Numbered from the stretch's first letter, positions 1 through 8,920 are shown. The stretch: 64,000 nt of DNA from Actinobacteria bacterium OV450 (GCA_001298555.1 LJCW01000175.1:62001-126000); one strand, 5' to 3'. Notes: a model not told the origin generated them from the sequence alone. Program-made: numbers and translations.

Positions 1-597
1 CTTTCGCTGGACGGTCTGGTCCTGGCTCAGATAGGTGTTCTTCACGTACTGCTGGGTGATCGTCGAGCCGCCCTGGGTCTCCTCGCCCTTGACGATGTTG
101 ACGGCGGCGCGGCCGATGCCCGTCACGGAGACGCCCGAGTCCTTGTAGAAATCCGCGTTCTCGGCCGCGATGACGGCGAGCTGGACGGAATCGGGCACTT
201 GGGAGAGCTTCACGTCCTGCCGGTTCACATCGCCGACGCTCACCATCCGGCTGCCGTCCGCCCAGTAGTAGACGGTGGCCTGCCGGCGCGCGGAGTCGTG
301 CGGGTCCGGGATCTGGACCTGTACGTAGACGGCGGCCAGGAGGCCGGTGAGAGCGCCGGCGGAGAGCAGGAACAGGCCGGAGGCCAGTTTCCAGGAGGGC
401 ATCCAGCGCCGCCAGCCCCGCCGGCCGTGCCTGGGGAAGTCGACGAGGCGGCGACGTGCCGTGCGGGCGGCTCTCCTACGGCCCTTCACCCGGCCCGCAC
501 GGCGCCTTGTGCGCTCGGGACCTGCCGCCTGCTCGGGGCTTTGCGTGTCGTCCGGACCACCGGTGAGAGTCGCGCGGCGTTTGCGGGGCAGCCTCAT
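1..597 (-). CDS. class A penicillin-binding protein (peptidoglycan glycosyltransferase/transpeptidase), 5' part
   Basis: The N-terminal 199 residues are visible; the rest lies beyond the left edge. A basic cytoplasmic tail rich in Arg (residues 1-65) is followed by one membrane segment (about 68-92) and then the start of a GT51 glycosyltransferase domain, with AENADFY at about 143-149 and GGSTITQQYVKN at about 176-187. Both are hallmark motifs of bifunctional PBPs, which polymerise lipid II glycan strands and cross-link the stem peptides outside the membrane. The first motif reads ENADFY where EDxxFY is usual. The ATG start is preceded by GAGGAGG 11 nt upstream. The penicillin-binding domain cannot be seen, so a monofunctional glycosyltransferase is not formally excluded. 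Confidence 0.85.
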   Translation of the reverse strand, partial: MRLPRKRRATLTGGPDDTQSPEQAAGPERTRRRAGRVKGRRRAARTARRRLVDFPRHGRRGWRRWMPSWKLASGLFLLSAGALTGLLAAVYVQVQIPDPHDSARRQATVYYWADGSRMVSVGDVNRQDVKLSQVPDSVQLAVIAAENADFYKDSGVSVTGIGRAAVNIVKGEETQGGSTITQQYVKNTYLSQDQTVQRK

Positions 598-716
598 GAG
601 GATGCCAACCTCCTCGATCGCGAGCCGTCACCTCGGGGGCGGTGACGGACTCGGCGTGGAAGATGATCAGATCGCGTTCGAGGTTGGGCCGTTCACGAAA
701 ACTGCATGCGACGCGG

Positions 717-780
717 CACTCGCCGTGACGGAGAGCCGGGACGACGCGCACTCGCCGTGAGGGGCAACCGGGACGACGCG
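717..780. repeat. two tandem copies of a 32-bp imperfect repeat in a gene-poor stretch
   Basis: Copies lie at 717-748 and 749-780. Both begin CACTCGCCGTGA and end CCGGGACGACGCG, with a few mismatches between. They sit in the stretch 598-1464, where I see no gene with a convincing ribosome site and codon bias. That stretch may hold the promoter of the penicillin-binding protein and decayed sequence. Confidence 0.6.
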
Positions 781-1429
781 GCCCCGGTTCAGGGGTCCCG
801 CGCGGCCGGCATGACGCCACCGGCAGCCGAGCCAGGCAGTACGGGCCGGCAGGGTGGTCGCCATGACGATGCAAGCGGTGGCGTGGATCGGGGAGCACAC
901 GCCGCAGTCCACCGACACGGTCCCAGGCCCCGTCTGGCCTGCAGGTCCCTCGGTGCTCTCTCCGGCCGGCCCTTCGCGCTTCACGTCGATGCACCGGTAC
1001 ACCCGCCGGGCGTGTGCTCAATGGTGGCGGGGGGGGAGGCGGGCGTGCCAGAGCCTGGTGCTGGCGGAGGGAGGTGAGTACGGTGCACACCGCCCAGGGC
1101 GAGGAAGCCGATGACGCCGTCACGGCGAGTCCTGGGCACGGCTCCGATGTGAGGGCGTGTGCCCCCGAAAAGTCCGAGGACGGTTCCCCTGAATGCGGTC
1201 TCGGCTCCACCGGACGACCAGGTCCTGGGGGTTCGCGGTGCGGGGTGACGACCATCGTTCGGCGGTGCGCGGAGCAGGAGCGCGGTGCGTGGAGACCAGA
1301 TTTCCGCCGGCGCCCGACCCGCCGTAGGGTCGCCCCATGATGTCCGTCGAAGCCGTGCACTGTTGCTTTTGGGGACGGGCAGGTCTGGGTGAGTTCCTTG
1401 ACTCCGTCCGCGGCGTTCACCTCGACGCC

Positions 1430-1459
1430 GGGGCCGGGGCGGGGGCGGGGGCGGGGGCG
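1430..1459 (+). promoter_or_regulatory. G-run tract (possible G-quadruplex) just upstream of a start codon
   Basis: Runs of four to five G separated by single C residues end 5 nt before the ATG at 1465. The tract also supplies the only purine-rich sequence available as a ribosome site. Folding into a G-quadruplex in DNA or mRNA is an inference from the pattern. Confidence 0.35.
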
Positions 1460-1464
1460 TAGCC

Positions 1465-1926
1465 ATGGGTTTCATGGACCGGTGGACCGGGACCAGGCAT
1501 CCGCGCAGCGGTGTCGCGTCGCGGCCCGCATCGGAGGTCCGCGCTGCGCTGCTCGCGGTCAACGGCCCCGACGTGCGGTTCGTCGTACGGGAGGGCGCGC
1601 CGGAGGACGGCGCCGACCTGGTGGCGGAGTTCGAGTATCCGGCGCTGGACCTGACCTTCAAGACCCGGATGCGGTTGGATGACGCGGCGCACGAGGTGCG
1701 CGTCCTTGAGGAGCGGTGGGAGCCGACGGCCGACGGCACCGGCCGGCAGTACGGCCGTGGAGCGGCGGACAAGGTGTACCGGCAGTGGGAGACCACCCGG
1801 GGGCCTGGTGGGCGCCGGCACAAGGTCGAAACGTTCCGCCTCAGCACGCAGGACATGCGGGCGCCACTACAGCGAGCCGTCCTGGGTGCGGGCTGGACCT
1901 GGCGGGGAGTGCTGTTCAAGGTCTGA
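1465..1926 (+). CDS. conserved hypothetical protein, 153 aa
   Basis: This is a small soluble protein with strong G/C third-position bias, so it is probably a real gene, but I do not recognise the family. It has no signal peptide or membrane segment. The middle (about 35-80) alternates acidic and hydrophobic residues like a beta-rich fold, and the C-terminal third is basic (GRRHKVETFRL) and ends in a Trp-rich stretch (GWTWRGVLFKV). The start is the ATG after the G-rich tract at 1430-1459. It is convergent with the HTH gene that ends at 2006. The intergenic gap carries a short Pro/Glu-like hexamer repeat (CCCGAG units, about 1960-2000). Confidence 0.6.
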   Translation: MGFMDRWTGTRHPRSGVASRPASEVRAALLAVNGPDVRFVVREGAPEDGADLVAEFEYPALDLTFKTRMRLDDAAHEVRVLEERWEPTADGTGRQYGRGAADKVYRQWETTRGPGGRRHKVETFRLSTQDMRAPLQRAVLGAGWTWRGVLFKV

Positions 1927-2005
1927 CGGCGGGATGACGGCCGAGCCGAGCGCGAACCGCACCCGAGCCAAACCCGAGCCCGAGCCCGAGCCGAGCCCCG
2001 TGTCT

Positions 2006-3469
2006 TCACGGCGTCCACGGGAGGCGGTCGAGCGCGAACAGCACGGCCCAGGCCGTATGGAGCAGGACGGCCGTGATGCGGGCCGGCAGCTTCGGCACGG
2101 TCACGGCTCTGAGGCTCCCGTACAGGACCGGAAGGCACACCAGGGTCGCGGCGACGACCCACAACGCGATTCCCCCCTTGCCGGACGGCCCCAGCAGCGT
2201 CGGCTGGCAGAACGCGTAGGACAGCCAGGAGAGCATCAGCAAGGGGACCGGTAGGAAGAGTCGTCGCTTGAGGAGGGAGCGCTTGGCTTCGTTCTCGTAC
2301 CAGGGAGTGTCCCGGATCCCGAGTCTGGTCAGCATCTGCTCGGCGCGCCGGTAGCGCTGGGCGGTCGGGTTCCGCTCGGCGGCCCTCTCCAGCGCGGTGA
2401 ACAAGCGCCCGGGGTGGAGGTCGAGCACGGAGTGGACCGCGCAGGCGGAGAGGAGGAGGACCTCGGCTCCGGCAACGAGCAGGGATCGAGTCGCGCGGTG
2501 GATCCTGGTTCGGCGTAAAGCCTCGTAGCCGGCGGCGAGCTTGTCCAACGCAGGGTTGGACAAGGGTTGGACACCGTAGCCCTGGGTGGCTCGGACGTGG
2601 GGCGCGTCGGCGCCGTCGCGCTCGTCGGGCGCCAGCTGGAGGTCTTCCTCGATGAGCGCCTCGTCTTTCACGCCTTCGGCGGTGATGTGTTCCAGCCGGG
2701 CTTCGAAGTCGGAGTCGTCGTCCCACGCATCCCGTGTGTGCGGCGCGTCCACCGTGTCCGTGTTGCCCTGGTGGACGGGTTCATAGGGGGTGGCCCCGGC
2801 GGCCGGGGTGGCCACGAGGTCCTGTGACTCGTGCTCCAGCCGGCTGATCTCCTCCTGGGCGCGGAGCACCTCGGCCATCCAGAACTCCTGGTACTCCTCC
2901 GCCGTCATCCGGCGGCCGCGGGCGAGTTCCTGCTGGATGCGCACCCGAGCCAGCCGCTCCCTCGCCTGCCCGAGCAGCCGTTCGAGACGAGCATGCTCCC
3001 GTACGCCGCCGAGCTTGAGCTGGAGCTCGGCGTTCTCCAGCCGGCTCCGGGTGTACGCGAGCATGGGCCGCAGCTCCGCGAGGTGTTTGTCGGCGTTCGC
3101 CGCGAGAGCCTGGTACTTGATGACCTGCTGGAGGGCGTCATCGCGCAACTGGTGTTGGCGCACCAGCTCACCGCCGCCGGGCGGAGAGCCGGTGGTACGC
3201 CGCTCGGCGTCGGCGGCGTTCCACAGCTCCAGAGCCCGAAGGGCCTTGGCGTTGCGCGCCGGGCCGGGCGGGGTGAACGACTCCACCAGCTGTCCGACGA
3301 GCTGCTTGGGGATGAGCTTGGAACCGTTGAGGTAGTTGCCCCAGCTGGAGCTGCTGCGCCCGAATCGCGCGGCCAGCTCCCGGACAGACGCTCCCCTGGT
3401 CAAGCCGACCAAGAAGTCGGCCAGTTGACCGCCTGCCGTATCCAGGTCGATCTCACGCTGCGGCGCCAC
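2006..3469 (-). CDS. HTH-domain protein with coiled coil and C-terminal membrane segments, 487 aa
   Basis: Residues about 12-60 resemble an Xre-like helix-turn-helix (ASVRELAARFGRSSSSWGNYL). A long charged helical region follows (about 105-215, rich in Glu, Arg, Leu and Gln, coiled-coil-like), then an acidic low-complexity linker. The C-terminal 90 residues contain about three hydrophobic membrane segments. The architecture suggests a membrane-attached DNA-binding or signalling protein; its target is unknown. I chose the GTG at 3469 because GAGGGGGAG lies just upstream and codon bias fades before it; an upstream ATG at 3622 would add 51 low-complexity residues. A small membrane protein gene starts 156 bp away on the other strand. 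Confidence 0.7.
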   Translation of the reverse strand: MAPQREIDLDTAGGQLADFLVGLTRGASVRELAARFGRSSSSWGNYLNGSKLIPKQLVGQLVESFTPPGPARNAKALRALELWNAADAERRTTGSPPGGGELVRQHQLRDDALQQVIKYQALAANADKHLAELRPMLAYTRSRLENAELQLKLGGVREHARLERLLGQARERLARVRIQQELARGRRMTAEEYQEFWMAEVLRAQEEISRLEHESQDLVATPAAGATPYEPVHQGNTDTVDAPHTRDAWDDDSDFEARLEHITAEGVKDEALIEEDLQLAPDERDGADAPHVRATQGYGVQPLSNPALDKLAAGYEALRRTRIHRATRSLLVAGAEVLLLSACAVHSVLDLHPGRLFTALERAAERNPTAQRYRRAEQMLTRLGIRDTPWYENEAKRSLLKRRLFLPVPLLMLSWLSYAFCQPTLLGPSGKGGIALWVVAATLVCLPVLYGSLRAVTVPKLPARITAVLLHTAWAVLFALDRLPWTP

Positions 3470-3624
3470 CGCGCTCCCCCTCGACTGTGCCGTCCACTTC
3501 TGACCACGGGATGACCACGCCCGTAGCCCCTCCGACCAGGCCCAACACGCGGCGCCTGCCCTTGGACACTCCTCCTGAGGCAACGCTCTCCCCACTGTCG
3601 GACCCGCTACCAGGGAGAGCACTT

Positions 3625-3783
3625 ATGAGCATGACCGTGTCCACGCTGTACGCCTTCCTCACCCACGACGTCCTCGGCAACGCCCTCGCCACGGTCCTCG
3701 TGGCGGGGACGGCGTACACAGCCAAGAAGCTGTGGACCGCGCTCCGCAACCGGAACGACCAAACCAACGACACCGGCCAGTAG
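3625..3783 (+). CDS. small membrane protein, 52 aa
   Basis: A short ORF with a good ribosome site (GGGAGAG, 7 nt before ATG). The product has one hydrophobic helix (about residues 10-30, LTHDVLGNALATVLVAGTAY) followed by a basic amphipathic tail (KKLWTALRNRN). It is divergent from the HTH/membrane gene, with 155 bp between the start codons, so the two may share a regulatory region. The function is unknown; a membrane-tethered partner of the neighbour or a small-toxin-like peptide are possibilities only. Confidence 0.6.
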   Translation: MSMTVSTLYAFLTHDVLGNALATVLVAGTAYTAKKLWTALRNRNDQTNDTGQ

Positions 3784-3915
3784 CCGACCGCAGAGGGGTC
3801 TACCGTTCGGCCGCTTCGCTCGCCGTCGCGCAAGATGTACCCGTGCCGGCCGATGCCGTGGCCTCGTACGTGCCGCGGCCGGGCCTCCTCGGCAGGTTCG
3901 GTGAGCTGCGCATCT

Positions 3916-5466
3916 TCACGTGCCCCGTGGACGCCTCGCACTCGATCCGCCTGTACGTCCAGTAGCGACGCGCGACAGCATGATGCGACGGTTGTCCGGA
4001 TCGACGCCGATGATCCGGACGGTGAGGAGGTCGCCGACCTGGACCCCCTTCTCGGGCCGCTCCGGCAGCGGGGTCTCGGCCGGTTCGGTGTGCTGCAGCA
4101 GTCCCTCGATTCCGTCGTCGCGGTCCTCGATACGGACGTGGACGCCGGACGGTGTGAGCCAGGTGACCGGTCCGGTGACGATCCGGCCGACCTGCTGCGC
4201 GATCATCCGCAGCGGGTCTTCCTGCGATTTGAGCGACAGCGGCACCCGCTGCCGGACCAGGTCGACGTCGAGGATCTCGGCGGTGACCTCCTGGCCCACC
4301 GTCAGCACGTCCGTGGGGTGGACGATGCGGCGCCAGGACACCTCGGGCAGATTGACCATCGCGGTGAAGCCCCCGATGTCGACGAAGGTGACGCCGAAGT
4401 CGGGCATGGCCACGACGGTGCCCGTGCAGATCTGTCCCCGGCGCAGGGTGGTCAGAACCGCCGAGTCGCGGTCGTCGGCGGTCGGCTCGGTCTGCCAGCG
4501 TGCCCGCAGGACGCCGTCCTCGTCGGGCAGGACAGCCGTCATGAGCGGTTGCCGTTCGTCGACGTAGAGGGACAGGACGGCTGCGGCACGGGCACCGGAA
4601 ACGTGCGCCGCGAGCTGCGCGAACTCGTTCCCGCCGGAGTCACAGTCGGAGTCGGAGTCGGCGACGATGCTTGAGATCCGGCCGTGCTCGTCCTCCCACA
4701 CGAGCTCGACCAGGCCCTCCCCCGGCAGATCCGCGAGGACGGCGCCGACATCGCTGGAGAGGTCGGGCCAGACGGCAAGCCGGGAGCGGGGAGCCAGCCG
4801 GGCGCGGACCGCGTCCAGCGAACCGGCGTCGAGCCGGTGCCAGCGGGCGGCGTTGCCGACGTGGCGCTCCTCCAGGAGCATCGCCCGGCGCGACGCGAGG
4901 AGCCAGCCCACGCGGGCCCAGAAGAGGTCATCGGCGGGCCGTCGCATTCCCGGCTCGCCGAACTCGGCTTCGTACGGGGAGACTTCCAGTGATTCGGGGA
5001 AAAGCCCGAGTGCGCGGGTACGGGCCACGGCCGTCGGACAGGGCTCGCTGCTGCCGACGTAGACGTACTGGTCCCAGCCCACGTGGATCGCGAACCTGCC
5101 CTCCGCCTCCAGACGGCACCAGGCACCGCCGTCACGCAGCATCGCGCCGACCAGTTCCAGGGCGACGGTGAGCGAAACCTGCGCGCCGTCGTGATAGCCC
5201 GCCTGGTCGGGCGGGAAGAGCCCCGCTAGGCCATCGCCCTCTACGGCGGGTTCAGCGCCGAAGGCGGTGGATCCGGCCGCGACCTGCGGTTCGCGAATGG
5301 CAAGGCGGTCGATGCCGGTCTCCTCCGCGAACGCGGCGATGGCCTGGAGGTAGGCGGCTTCGACCGGGCCGTGGTCGCTGTGCGTCTCCTCGGCGCCGGT
5401 GTAGCGGCCGTGCTGATCGCGATCGGCGGGATCGTACTTGGTGAGGCGGTGGACGTAGGGCAGCAC
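3916..5466 (-). CDS. protein with two C-terminal S1 RNA-binding domains, 516 aa
   Basis: Two S1-type OB folds occupy about residues 343-415 (GTVVAMPDFGVTFVDIGGF) and 423-500 (GPVTWLTPSGVHVRIEDRDDG), both ending in the typical RIMLS/RVPLSLK strand. S1 domains bind single-stranded RNA, as in ribosomal protein S1 and polynucleotide phosphorylase. The N-terminal 340 residues are a Streptomyces-type region I do not recognise. The natural start is probably the GTG at 5466 (leading to LPYVHRLTKYDPADRD), with AGGCGG upstream. The frame stays open further upstream only because of a Pro/Ala/Gln-rich repeat. This may be a translation or RNA-handling accessory; its substrate is unknown. Confidence 0.7.
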   Translation of the reverse strand: MLPYVHRLTKYDPADRDQHGRYTGAEETHSDHGPVEAAYLQAIAAFAEETGIDRLAIREPQVAAGSTAFGAEPAVEGDGLAGLFPPDQAGYHDGAQVSLTVALELVGAMLRDGGAWCRLEAEGRFAIHVGWDQYVYVGSSEPCPTAVARTRALGLFPESLEVSPYEAEFGEPGMRRPADDLFWARVGWLLASRRAMLLEERHVGNAARWHRLDAGSLDAVRARLAPRSRLAVWPDLSSDVGAVLADLPGEGLVELVWEDEHGRISSIVADSDSDCDSGGNEFAQLAAHVSGARAAAVLSLYVDERQPLMTAVLPDEDGVLRARWQTEPTADDRDSAVLTTLRRGQICTGTVVAMPDFGVTFVDIGGFTAMVNLPEVSWRRIVHPTDVLTVGQEVTAEILDVDLVRQRVPLSLKSQEDPLRMIAQQVGRIVTGPVTWLTPSGVHVRIEDRDDGIEGLLQHTEPAETPLPERPEKGVQVGDLLTVRIIGVDPDNRRIMLSRVATGRTGGSSARRPRGT

Positions 5467-5559
5467 GCTACCGCCTGCCGTCGGATATGTGGGGATTGAG
5501 CATGCCCGCATCATGTCGTCGCGGAACACCTGCCCGCCACCTGCTTTCACAGGCCAGGG

Positions 5560-5660
5560 CGCCGACCGTCCGGCCTGGGCCGCCGACCGTCCGGCTTGGG
5601 GCTCCGGCCGTTCGGCTTGGGGCGCTGGCCGTTCGGCTTGGGGCGCTGGCCGGGCTTCGG
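5560..5660. repeat. imperfect ~21-bp tandem repeat
   Basis: Four to five copies of a unit like GCCGTTCGGCTTGGGGCGCTG lie upstream of the S1-protein start. The unit length is a multiple of three, so on the minus strand it keeps a frame open that reads as Pro-Gln-Ala-Glu/Gly-Arg repeats. I treat it as non-coding upstream sequence, but an N-terminal extension of the S1 protein is possible. Confidence 0.55.
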
Positions 5661-5876
5661 GCAAGTCGGCTCGATCACCGTGCGGAGGCCGGGCTCCCAG
5701 CGCTCACGCATGCGCGGGTAGCAGCACCGTGCCGTACGGGGTGGCCAGCCCGAAAAGGGCGGTCGAACAGGGTGCCGCCGTCGCAGGGAACAGCCGGGCC
5801 ACCGAGCCGCGCAATCCGTCGGCTCGTGCGCCTCCGGGCTGCTGGGCTTGTCTTGTCCATGAGGGATGATGCCCTG

Positions 5877-6248
5877 ATGGACAGAGTTGTTGATCTCGAC
5901 GATGCCGCCGCGCTGTTGGTGGATCGGGTCGCACGCTGGAGGTTGGCCGGTCTCGACGTCGGTGAGATGACCTGGAGGGATGGAGTAGCGGCGTGGCCCC
6001 AGCCTCTGGAGACGGACAGGGCTCGCGTGGACGATCCCGACTCACTCGGGATCGTCATCTCCGGTTCGGCGGAGGCAGAGCTGTCCGTGGCCCTGTTTCG
6101 CGGTGGTTGGGCTGATGTGGACTTCTTCGACGGCCTCGACGCTTTCGGCGCTCTGCCGGCCTCGGACATCGCCTCAGCAGGGGACTTCGCAGCCCGGATC
6201 GATCGGTGGGTGGTGCGAGTGTTCGGGGTCGTAGGCAGCGTTCAGTGA
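5877..6248 (+). CDS. hypothetical protein, 123 aa
   Basis: A small acidic soluble protein of unknown family. GAGGGA lies 11 nt before the chosen ATG; an in-frame ATG 18 nt upstream is the alternative. The N-terminal half is a helix with conserved-looking aromatic residues (MTWRDGVAAWP), and the second half reads as alternating strands (IVISGSAEAELSVALFRGGWADVDFF). Its size, acidity and isolated position are typical of Streptomyces immunity-like or orphan proteins, but I cannot assign a role. The next gene starts about 170 bp downstream on the same strand. Confidence 0.55.
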   Translation: MDRVVDLDDAAALLVDRVARWRLAGLDVGEMTWRDGVAAWPQPLETDRARVDDPDSLGIVISGSAEAELSVALFRGGWADVDFFDGLDAFGALPASDIASAGDFAARIDRWVVRVFGVVGSVQ

Positions 6249-6416
6249 GTGCCGGGCTGGCCGGGTTCAGCTGACCGGCCAGCCGTTGCTCCGCGCGGGC
6301 TCGGGTGGGGCAACGGCCGGGGCGGTGGACAGGTCGCGGTGACGAGCGCTCGGGCCGGGTCCGGACAGGCCGAGGTACCTTCTGGGTGTTCGATTTTAGG
6401 AAGGGGGTGGGATGCG

Positions 6417-6644
6417 ATGGACGTAGTGCGGGTGATGGAGTCGCTGGCAGAGCAGGGCGTGACGGTGTTGTTCAAGGTCGACGCCGAGCGCATGCGGGAC
6501 GCAGCCAAGCCCTGGACCTTCGTCGCGAGCGGGGCTCCGCTTCGGGATGACCTCCTGGTGCGCACGGACGCGGTCACTCTGGAGGCGTGCCTGGAGGTCT
6601 GCCTTCCCCGGCTGCGCAAGCTTGGCTTGGTGATTCCCGAGTAA
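6417..6644 (+). CDS. hypothetical protein, 75 aa
   Basis: A short ORF behind a strong purine tract (GGAAGGGGGTGGG) ending a few bases before the ATG. The product has an alternating helix/strand pattern (VVRVMESLAEQGVTVLFKVDAERM, then LEVCLPRLRKLGLVIPE) and no membrane segment. Good third-position G/C supports coding. It is followed in the same frame by sequence encoding another hypothetical protein. No family recognised. Confidence 0.6.
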   Translation: MDVVRVMESLAEQGVTVLFKVDAERMRDAAKPWTFVASGAPLRDDLLVRTDAVTLEACLEVCLPRLRKLGLVIPE

Positions 6645-6734
6645 CGGCGCGCTCCAGGGCGGGCAACCAGCCGTGATCGAGTTTCCCGAAGGGTCAGGTG
6701 GGACTGGGACATTGTCGCCTGGGACCCCGGGCAG

Positions 6735-7064
6735 TTGCGGCTGGGCGCCGGGCACGACATCTCGTACGCCCACGGCTTGGAGCTGGTGTTCGGCAACCCG
6801 GTCTTCGTCAGGTGCCCAGCCATGTTCCAGGACCCGGTGTTTCGTGTGCCGACACCTGACGAGGTCCGACTCATTGCCCGGCAGGTCGGCGAGGCACCTC
6901 CCGTACTGATTGCCTTCGAGGCCGGTGCGGGCGTGCCGAGTCTCGCCTCCGGCCCCATCGCGGCCGGGCAGCTCGACATCGTCCAGGGAACCGTCCTCCG
7001 GTACTGGCGCGAAAGTCTGGCAGTCGGGGAACGCCTGGCTCCCTGGGTGAAACCTCTGGCTTGA
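6735..7064 (+). CDS. hypothetical protein with uncertain or damaged 5' end, 109 aa from a TTG
   Basis: Strong coding bias runs from about 6700 to 7064 in one frame, giving a soluble protein with LRLGAGHDISYAHGLELVF and a C-terminal RYWRESLAVGERLAPWVKP. The coding-like sequence continues upstream of the TTG (WDWDIVAWDPGQ), but no ATG or GTG is available in that frame after the stop at 6642-6644. A GTG with a plausible N-terminus (MIEFPEG) lies at 6673 in another frame, so a single-base frameshift near 6694-6700 would join the two. This is either a real frameshifted gene, a sequencing error, or a gene using TTG. Confidence 0.5.
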   Translation: MRLGAGHDISYAHGLELVFGNPVFVRCPAMFQDPVFRVPTPDEVRLIARQVGEAPPVLIAFEAGAGVPSLASGPIAAGQLDIVQGTVLRYWRESLAVGERLAPWVKPLA

Positions 7065-7575
7065 GAGCCACATGTGTCCCACAGCTGGGCGGCTGAGGGA
7101 GACGTCGTGAGTCTTGTCTCGGGTGGTGGGCCGACGGGCCGACGTGTCTCTCCCTCGGCGACGGGTGGGTGCGCTTGCCGGGTTTCGCCGGCGGTCCCCG
7201 GGCCGGCACAGCGTCTCCGCCACCAGACACCAGCCACCCCCACCGCCGACCGGCGCGCCAGCGGCAGCGGCAGCGGCAGCGGCTACTTCGATGCACGCCG
7301 AGCCGAGCCGAGGAAGTGTGGTCCCATGGTGTGACGCGCCGCTACCGGGGTCAGCTCCCCCAAACATGGCTGACCGAGTTCTCCGTAGCCTGCCTCGCCG
7401 TCGACCGTCGGCCCGAAACGTCGACCCGGCACCTCAGTGCCGTCGGCAGCCGGACCCGTAGGGGAAACTGAGCCGACGGTGCGGATCCGTCGCCTGCGGC
7501 TCGTCAAGGCTCAGGCGTCTCGGTCCCTCGACCGCTCCGGCGCCGACGTACCAGCTCACCAGGGGAGCTCAGCGA

Positions 7576-8130
7576 ATGCCAGCACGGCCGACCCTCGTGG
7601 TGGTCAGCGGTCCACCCGCCACCGGAAAGACCACCCTCGCGCACCGCCTCGCCCGCGAACTCGGCTGCCCCGCGATCATCCGTGACGAGATCAAGCAGGG
7701 CATGGTCATGAGCGCCACGGCCCACCGGCCCGGCGGGGGTGACCCTCTCAACGTCCCGGCCATGCACGCCTTCTTCGACACCCTCGCCGTGCTCCTCCGG
7801 GCCGGTGTCACCGTCGTCGCCGAGGCCGCCTACCAGGACCGGCTCTGGCGTCCCGGCCTCGAACCCCTGACGAAGGTCGCCGACCTCCGGATCATCCGGT
7901 GCACCACTTCGACACCTACCATCATCCAGCGCATGACCGAACGCGCCGACTCGGACAGGCATCGCGCCGCCCACGACGACCGGCAACTCCTCGCCGATAT
8001 CGCCGTCGGCGCCTACCGCCCTGAGAAGTTCGCCGACATCTCCCTTGACGCCCCTGCCCTGCTCGTGGACACGTCCGACGGCTACCACCCCGGGGCGGCC
8101 GAGATCGGGGCCTTCGTCCGAGCTCGCTGA
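7576..8130 (+). CDS. P-loop kinase/AAA-type ATPase, 184 aa
   Basis: A classic Walker A motif, GPPATGKTT, sits at about residues 12-20, directly after the first beta strand. The size and layout match the small P-loop kinases that phosphorylate small molecules or tRNA-like substrates (zeta-toxin, chloramphenicol or gluconate kinase type). Later features are an Asp-rich strand (ALLVDTSDGYHPG) and a lid-like region with Arg residues (RMTERADSDRHRAAHD). The start is an ATG after AGGGGAG. It stands alone, convergent with a methyltransferase gene. There is no antitoxin-like neighbour, so a zeta-type toxin is not favoured. The substrate cannot be inferred. Confidence 0.75.
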   Translation: MPARPTLVVVSGPPATGKTTLAHRLARELGCPAIIRDEIKQGMVMSATAHRPGGGDPLNVPAMHAFFDTLAVLLRAGVTVVAEAAYQDRLWRPGLEPLTKVADLRIIRCTTSTPTIIQRMTERADSDRHRAAHDDRQLLADIAVGAYRPEKFADISLDAPALLVDTSDGYHPGAAEIGAFVRAR

Positions 8131-8183
8131 CCGCGAAGCAGTAGGCCTGATCCCTGCGGGCAGGGGCTCGGCGGTCGGCCGGG

Positions 8184-8852
8184 CTACGCGGGGGCGTGCG
8201 CCGTCACCAGCAGCGTCCCCAGCCGCTTGCCTTCGGGCGGCGGGATGACACCGGCGCTGATGTCCTCGAACCCCGCGCCCTTCAGCAACAGCTCCCACTG
8301 CTCGGGCTCATGGTCGAACCGCTTCACGAACAGGGGCTCGTCGCCCGCCCGCTCCGGCTTCATCTGCGACACCTGCGCGCCGTAGCAGCCCGCGAGAGCC
8401 GGCGGATTGTGCGAGAAGGCATAGACACCCCCGGGGGTCAGCGCATCCCGGACGAGCGGGAGGAGCGCGTCAGGGTCGGTGAACCACGAGGCTCCGTAGA
8501 CGGAGTAGATCACGTCGTACGGGGCGTCAACGGCGGAGAGGAAGCGTTCTGCCCGCTCGTGCCGGATTTCAAGCCCGGGCCAGCGCTGCTGTGCCTGCGC
8601 GACCTGGACCGCGGACATGTCCACGCCGACCGTTTCCGCGCCCAGCGTCGCCACGTGGGCCAGGTTCCCGGCGCTTCCGCACCCCAGCTCCAGCACCCGC
8701 CTACCGGATCCGACGTCGCCGAGCACTTCCTCTCCAGGCCCCCAATCGGGGTACATGGTCCAGTTGAACCACGTTGACTCTCCTGCGCCGTTCACTTCGC
8801 GTCGTCCAGGCCGGTCACGACCCCAGACGTCCCACGCCAATACGTCCTGCAC
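8184..8852 (-). CDS. class I SAM-dependent methyltransferase, 222 aa
   Basis: Residues about 53-63 carry motif I (VLELGCGSAGN), followed by the acidic strand end GVDMSAVQVAQAQ that binds the SAM ribose. PYDVIYSVYGASWFTD and LTPGGVYAFSHNPP match motifs IV and VI of the Rossmann methyltransferase fold. The acceptor is unknown. The start is the GTG at 8852, preceded by GAGG five bases upstream; longer frames run into a terminator-like hairpin. It lies downstream of a 151-aa gene on the same strand, but the strong hairpin at 8881-8920 between them suggests separate transcription. Confidence 0.8.
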   Translation of the reverse strand: MQDVLAWDVWGRDRPGRREVNGAGESTWFNWTMYPDWGPGEEVLGDVGSGRRVLELGCGSAGNLAHVATLGAETVGVDMSAVQVAQAQQRWPGLEIRHERAERFLSAVDAPYDVIYSVYGASWFTDPDALLPLVRDALTPGGVYAFSHNPPALAGCYGAQVSQMKPERAGDEPLFVKRFDHEPEQWELLLKGAGFEDISAGVIPPPEGKRLGTLLVTAHAPA

Positions 8853-8880
8853 CTGTCCTCTTCCGTCGGGCTGCACAAGT

Positions 8881-8920
8881 GCCCCGCCCCCAGGGCCGCG
8901 AACGGCTCCGGGGGCGGGGC
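8881..8920 (-). terminator. strong GC hairpin between two minus-strand genes
   Basis: GCCCCGCCCCC at 8881-8891 is perfectly complementary to GGGGGCGGGGC at 8910-8920, an 11-bp stem with an 18-nt loop and no T-tract, as is common in Streptomyces. It lies just downstream of the stop at 8939. Confidence 0.6.

Noticed and set aside
667..1002. 111-codon minus-strand frame from a GTG
   Set aside because: No convincing ribosome site, and the translation has no clear fold; part of it comes from the two-copy 32-bp repeat.
981..2726. Long open frame on the minus strand (about 580 codons) across the 1465 gene and part of the HTH gene
   Set aside because: Arg/Pro-rich low-complexity translation with codon bias that belongs to the other strand or another frame; no recognisable domain.
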